The translations under genes and the position numbers were made by a program. From Chloroflexota bacterium (GTDB taxonomy: Bacteria; Chloroflexota; Limnocylindria; Limnocylindrales; CSP1-4): 11,961 nucleotides of DNA. The notes under the pieces are model-generated. The model did no database searches. It had not been told where the DNA came from and worked only from the letters and a program-made list of their open reading frames with translations. The DNA lies in assembly GCA_021789355.1 (NCBI GenBank), contig JAJYJR010000115.1:1-11961 (forward strand). Reading direction: 5' to 3'. Below are positions 9,728 through 11,961 of this stretch, piece by piece; position 1 is the stretch's first letter; each line of letters starts with the position of its first letter.

Positions 9728-11706
9728 GCCGCCCCGTGCCCCGTCTTGCGACGGTCGACGACCACGATCTCCTCGACGGCTACGCGCACTTCTGCGCGAC
9801 GCTCGGGCTCTGCGATGGCGGGCTGCGCGACCGGCTCTTCAACGCCCGCGCGTTCCTGGCCGCCCACCCCGACCTCGACGCCTGGCTGGCCCGGCCCCTC
9901 ATGGCCCGTCTCGCCGATCTGCGCCGAATCAAGGCCTGGCCGCTCCTGGCCTACCTCGCCTGCGCGGGTGAGATCGGGCTCGACATCGACCTGCTGGTGG
10001 CCAAGAACCAGGGCGGCTTCGGGGTGACCGCGGAGCGCTACTGGGCGGCCGACTTCGAGCGCGCCCGCGCTGTCGCCGCGCGCCTTGGCTGGGCGCCCAA
10101 CTGGACGCGCGACGTCGTGCGCGAGACCCTGCCGCTCGTCCTCGCCTGGACGGGCAAGCGCATGCCGGAACTCACCGACGCCGATCTCGACGCCTTCCGG
10201 GCAGCGGTCGAGGCGTCGCCGGCCGCCACCGCCTGGAGCCGCCGCAGCTACGGTGCGCGGCTCTTCAGCGTCCGGGTCCTGCTCTTCGAGCTACAGATCC
10301 TGGCCGAGCCGCCGCGGCGTGCCTACACGGCGGCGACCCTCGAGGAGCGCTTCCGGGCCGTCCAGCCGCCCGAGGTCCGTCGGGCCATGCTCGCCTACGT
10401 CGAGGCCCGCTCGGCGGTCCTCGCCCGCTCCTCGCTCGAGGGACTGGCCAACGATCTGATCCTGTTCGGCGAGTACCTGGGGGACCACCATCCCGAGGTC
10501 GGCTCGCTCCGGGCGCTCGAGCGGCGGCATGTCGAGGGCTTTCTCGTCTGGAACCGCAGCCGGCCCTGGCGCGGCCGCCTCGCCCGTCCCAGGTCGGTCT
10601 CGATCTCGGTCGCCCATGAGGCGGTCCTCGCCCTGCGCAACTTCCTCGACGACCTCACGCTGTGGGGCTGGGCCGAGCGACCGCCCCGCCGGCTCGTGTT
10701 TGCCTCGGACGTGCCGCGCCTGCCGCGGCCGCTGCCACGGGCCCTCGCCCCGGACGTCGATCGGGCCCTGATGGCCGCCGTCGAACGGCTCGCCGATCCG
10801 TTCGCCCGGACCGCGCTCACGCTCCTACGGCGCGCGGGTCTCCGTCTCGGCGAGTGCCTCGATCTCGAGCTCGACGGCGTCGTCGACTATGGCCAGAGCG
10901 GCACCTGGCTGCGGGTGCCGCTCGGCAAGCTCGCGAGCGAGCGGATGGTGCCGCTCGAGCCGGCCACCGTCGAGCTCCTCGACGCCTGGGCCGCCAACCG
11001 GGGCAGCCAGCGACCGCAGCCCCATCCCCGAACTGGTCGACCGACCGACTTCCTGTTCGCCGAGCGCGGCCACCGGCTGGGCCCCTGGCAGGTCCGCTCG
11101 GGCCTCCGCACCGCGGTGATCGATGCGGGGCTGACCGGCCCTGGCGGGATGCCGCTCCGGGTCACCCCGCACCAGCTCCGCCACACGTATGCGACCGAGC
11201 TGGCGAATGCCGGGATGAGCCTGCAGGGCCTGATGGCGCTGCTCGGCCACGTGACACCCGAGATGACCCTCCGCTATGCCACGCTCGCGAACCCGACCCT
11301 GCGGGCCGGCTATGACGCCGCGATCGGCAAGGTCCGTCGCGCGCTGCCGGTCGCCCCGGCTGGCCGCCCGATCGTGCCCGAGCGGGTCGCCTGGATCGCC
11401 TCCGAGTTCCTCAAGACCCGGGTGGGGACCGGCTATTGCTCGCGCCACCTGGCCGCCGAGGCGTGTCCCTACGCGAACGTCTGCGAGACGTGCGACAACT
11501 TCGTCCCGGCGCCTGAGTTCGTCCCCACCCTCCGCTCCCAGTTGGCCGATATCGAGGCGCTGCGAGCCGATGCCAGCCGGCGTGGCTGGACGAGCGAGAT
11601 CGAGCGCCACGGGCGGGTCATCGCGAGCCTCGAGGGCCATCTTCGACGACTCGAAAACGAGCCGGACTCGGAGGCTGTGGTTGACACAGCCCCGAAGGCC
11701 GGTTAA
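9724..11706 (+). CDS. Large tyrosine recombinase, TnpB-like, with Cys-rich C-terminal tail
   Basis: The protein has 660 residues, close to the ~630 of Tn554 TnpB. A long N-terminal part (1-330) contains DNA-binding and core-binding helices. The catalytic domain is at about 340-535 with R374 in AGLRLGE, K402 in LGKLASERMVP, H483 and R486 in HQLRHTYA, H509 in LLGHVT, and nucleophile Y518 in LRYATL. The tail has C572, C581, C587 and C590 (CPYANVCETC), a likely zinc site typical of TnpB-type proteins, followed by a charged helix of about 600-645. It should act with the upstream recombinase, and this pairing is the hallmark of the Tn554 group. The GTG start overlaps the TGA of the first gene, so the two are translationally coupled. 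The TAA stop is part of the terminal repeat GGCCGGTTAA, so the gene ends at the last base of the element. Confidence 0.93.
   Translation: MSRPVPRLATVDDHDLLDGYAHFCATLGLCDGGLRDRLFNARAFLAAHPDLDAWLARPLMARLADLRRIKAWPLLAYLACAGEIGLDIDLLVAKNQGGFGVTAERYWAADFERARAVAARLGWAPNWTRDVVRETLPLVLAWTGKRMPELTDADLDAFRAAVEASPAATAWSRRSYGARLFSVRVLLFELQILAEPPRRAYTAATLEERFRAVQPPEVRRAMLAYVEARSAVLARSSLEGLANDLILFGEYLGDHHPEVGSLRALERRHVEGFLVWNRSRPWRGRLARPRSVSISVAHEAVLALRNFLDDLTLWGWAERPPRRLVFASDVPRLPRPLPRALAPDVDRALMAAVERLADPFARTALTLLRRAGLRLGECLDLELDGVVDYGQSGTWLRVPLGKLASERMVPLEPATVELLDAWAANRGSQRPQPHPRTGRPTDFLFAERGHRLGPWQVRSGLRTAVIDAGLTGPGGMPLRVTPHQLRHTYATELANAGMSLQGLMALLGHVTPEMTLRYATLANPTLRAGYDAAIGKVRRALPVAPAGRPIVPERVAWIASEFLKTRVGTGYCSRHLAAEACPYANVCETCDNFVPAPEFVPTLRSQLADIEALRADASRRGWTSEIERHGRVIASLEGHLRRLENEPDSEAVVDTAPKAG
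11673..11691. promoter_or_regulatory. Perfect 7-bp inverted repeat near the right element end
   Basis: GGCTGTG, GTTGA, CACAGCC lies within the last codons of the second recombinase gene and ends 5 bp before the terminal repeat. Two 7-bp arms around a 5-bp centre resemble a tyrosine-recombinase core site, but it could also be a transcription-terminating hairpin. Confidence 0.4.
11697..11706 (+). repeat. Right terminal inverted repeat of the recombinase element
   Basis: GGCCGGTTAA is the exact reverse complement of 8575-8584. Its last three bases are the TAA stop codon of the second recombinase. The sequence after it switches to an IS256-transposase frame. Confidence 0.7.
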
Positions 11707-11921
11707 TCGAGCGGCTCAACAAGGAGATCAAGCGCCGGACCGCGGTCGTCGGGATCTTCCCGACGCGCGCCTCAGTCCTGCGCCTGGTCGGCATGATCCT
11801 CGCCGAGCAGGACGACGAGTGGCAGGACGGCCGGCGCTACTTCCGGCCCGAGACGCTCGCGCTCATCGATGCCGAGCCCGAGTCAGAGGAGGTGGTGCCT
11901 GCGCTGCTGATGGCGAGCTGA
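11706..11921 (+). pseudogene. IS256 (Mutator)-family transposase, C-terminal fragment
   Basis: Read from 11706, 71 codons give IERLNKEIKRR, then VVGIFPTRASVLRLVG and ILAEQDDEW, ending in a TGA at 11919-11921. This is the typical C-terminus of IS256-family transposases, which are about 400 residues long. The glutamate of the xxIERLNKE motif is probably the third residue of the DDE catalytic triad; this is from memory of the family. The N-terminal four fifths, with both catalytic aspartates, is missing. In its place lies the end of the recombinase element, and the frame runs back into that element without a start. The gene cannot make an active transposase. Confidence 0.88.
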
Positions 11922-11961
11922 GCGATCAGGCGCGAGGAAGCGTTGCGCCCGCTGTTACACC
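11706..11961 (+). mobile_element. Remnant of an IS256-family insertion sequence, right end
   Basis: This covers the transposase fragment plus 40 bp after its stop codon. The final TTACACC (11955-11961) resembles the inner start of an IS256-type right terminal repeat, but the window stops there, so the outer end cannot be seen. Confidence 0.6.

Larger units (their letters stand above)
8575..11706. mobile_element. Tn554-like double tyrosine-recombinase element
   Basis: This 3132-bp unit carries two coupled tyrosine-recombinase genes and nothing else. Its edges are defined by a perfect 10-bp inverted repeat: TTAACCGGCC starting at 8575 and GGCCGGTTAA ending at 11706. Just outside the left repeat a histidine-kinase frame begins mid-domain. 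Just outside the right repeat an IS256-transposase frame begins mid-domain. Gene order, gene sizes and the Cys-rich tail of the second protein match TnpA-TnpB of Tn554-type transposons. The small TnpC gene and any resistance or metabolic cargo are absent. No target duplication longer than TTAA is visible. The assignment is strong for the genes and moderate for the exact ends. Confidence 0.75.

Overview
This window comes from a GC-rich bacterial genome. By eye it is about 70% G+C with strongly G/C-biased third codon positions. The gene families, and the apparent use of leaderless promoters (TANNNT, 7 nt, then the start codon), fit a soil or freshwater Chloroflexota lineage or a high-GC actinobacterium. 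This placement is inference; no rRNA or marker gene is present.

Left part (1-3468): the N-terminal end of a RidA-family gene (minus strand, cut by the window edge) diverges from a plus-strand operon. The operon holds an eight-helix membrane protein of unknown function, a cupin-like DUF985 protein and a short-chain dehydrogenase. It converges on a minus-strand gene of unknown function (2818-3468).

Middle (3628-8574): a minus-strand two-component cassette. In transcription order it holds a membrane PAS-GAF histidine kinase, an Rcp1-like single-domain response regulator (8-bp overlap with the kinase), and a soluble hybrid kinase with the layout REC-PAS-PAS-HisKA-HATPase-REC (9-bp gap). A nested inverted repeat follows it and may end the transcript. 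The three proteins probably form one signalling pathway.

Right part (8575-11961): a compact element encodes two tyrosine recombinases, translationally coupled by a GTGA overlap. They have the sizes and motifs of TnpA and TnpB of Tn554-type transposons. The element is bounded by a perfect 10-bp inverted repeat, TTAACCGGCC at 8575 and GGCCGGTTAA ending at 11706. The right copy supplies the tnpB stop codon. No TnpC and no cargo gene are present. The left end cuts into the 5' end of the membrane histidine kinase. The right end cuts into the C-terminal part of an IS256-family transposase, whose outer terminal repeat seems to begin at the window edge. The two flanks do not belong to one broken gene, so the locus has been rearranged, is a nest of mobile elements, or is an assembly join.

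The most interesting points are the minimal double-recombinase element with its TTAA-ended inverted termini, the chimeric 5' end it gives the sensor kinase, and the identical spacing of three putative leaderless promoters.
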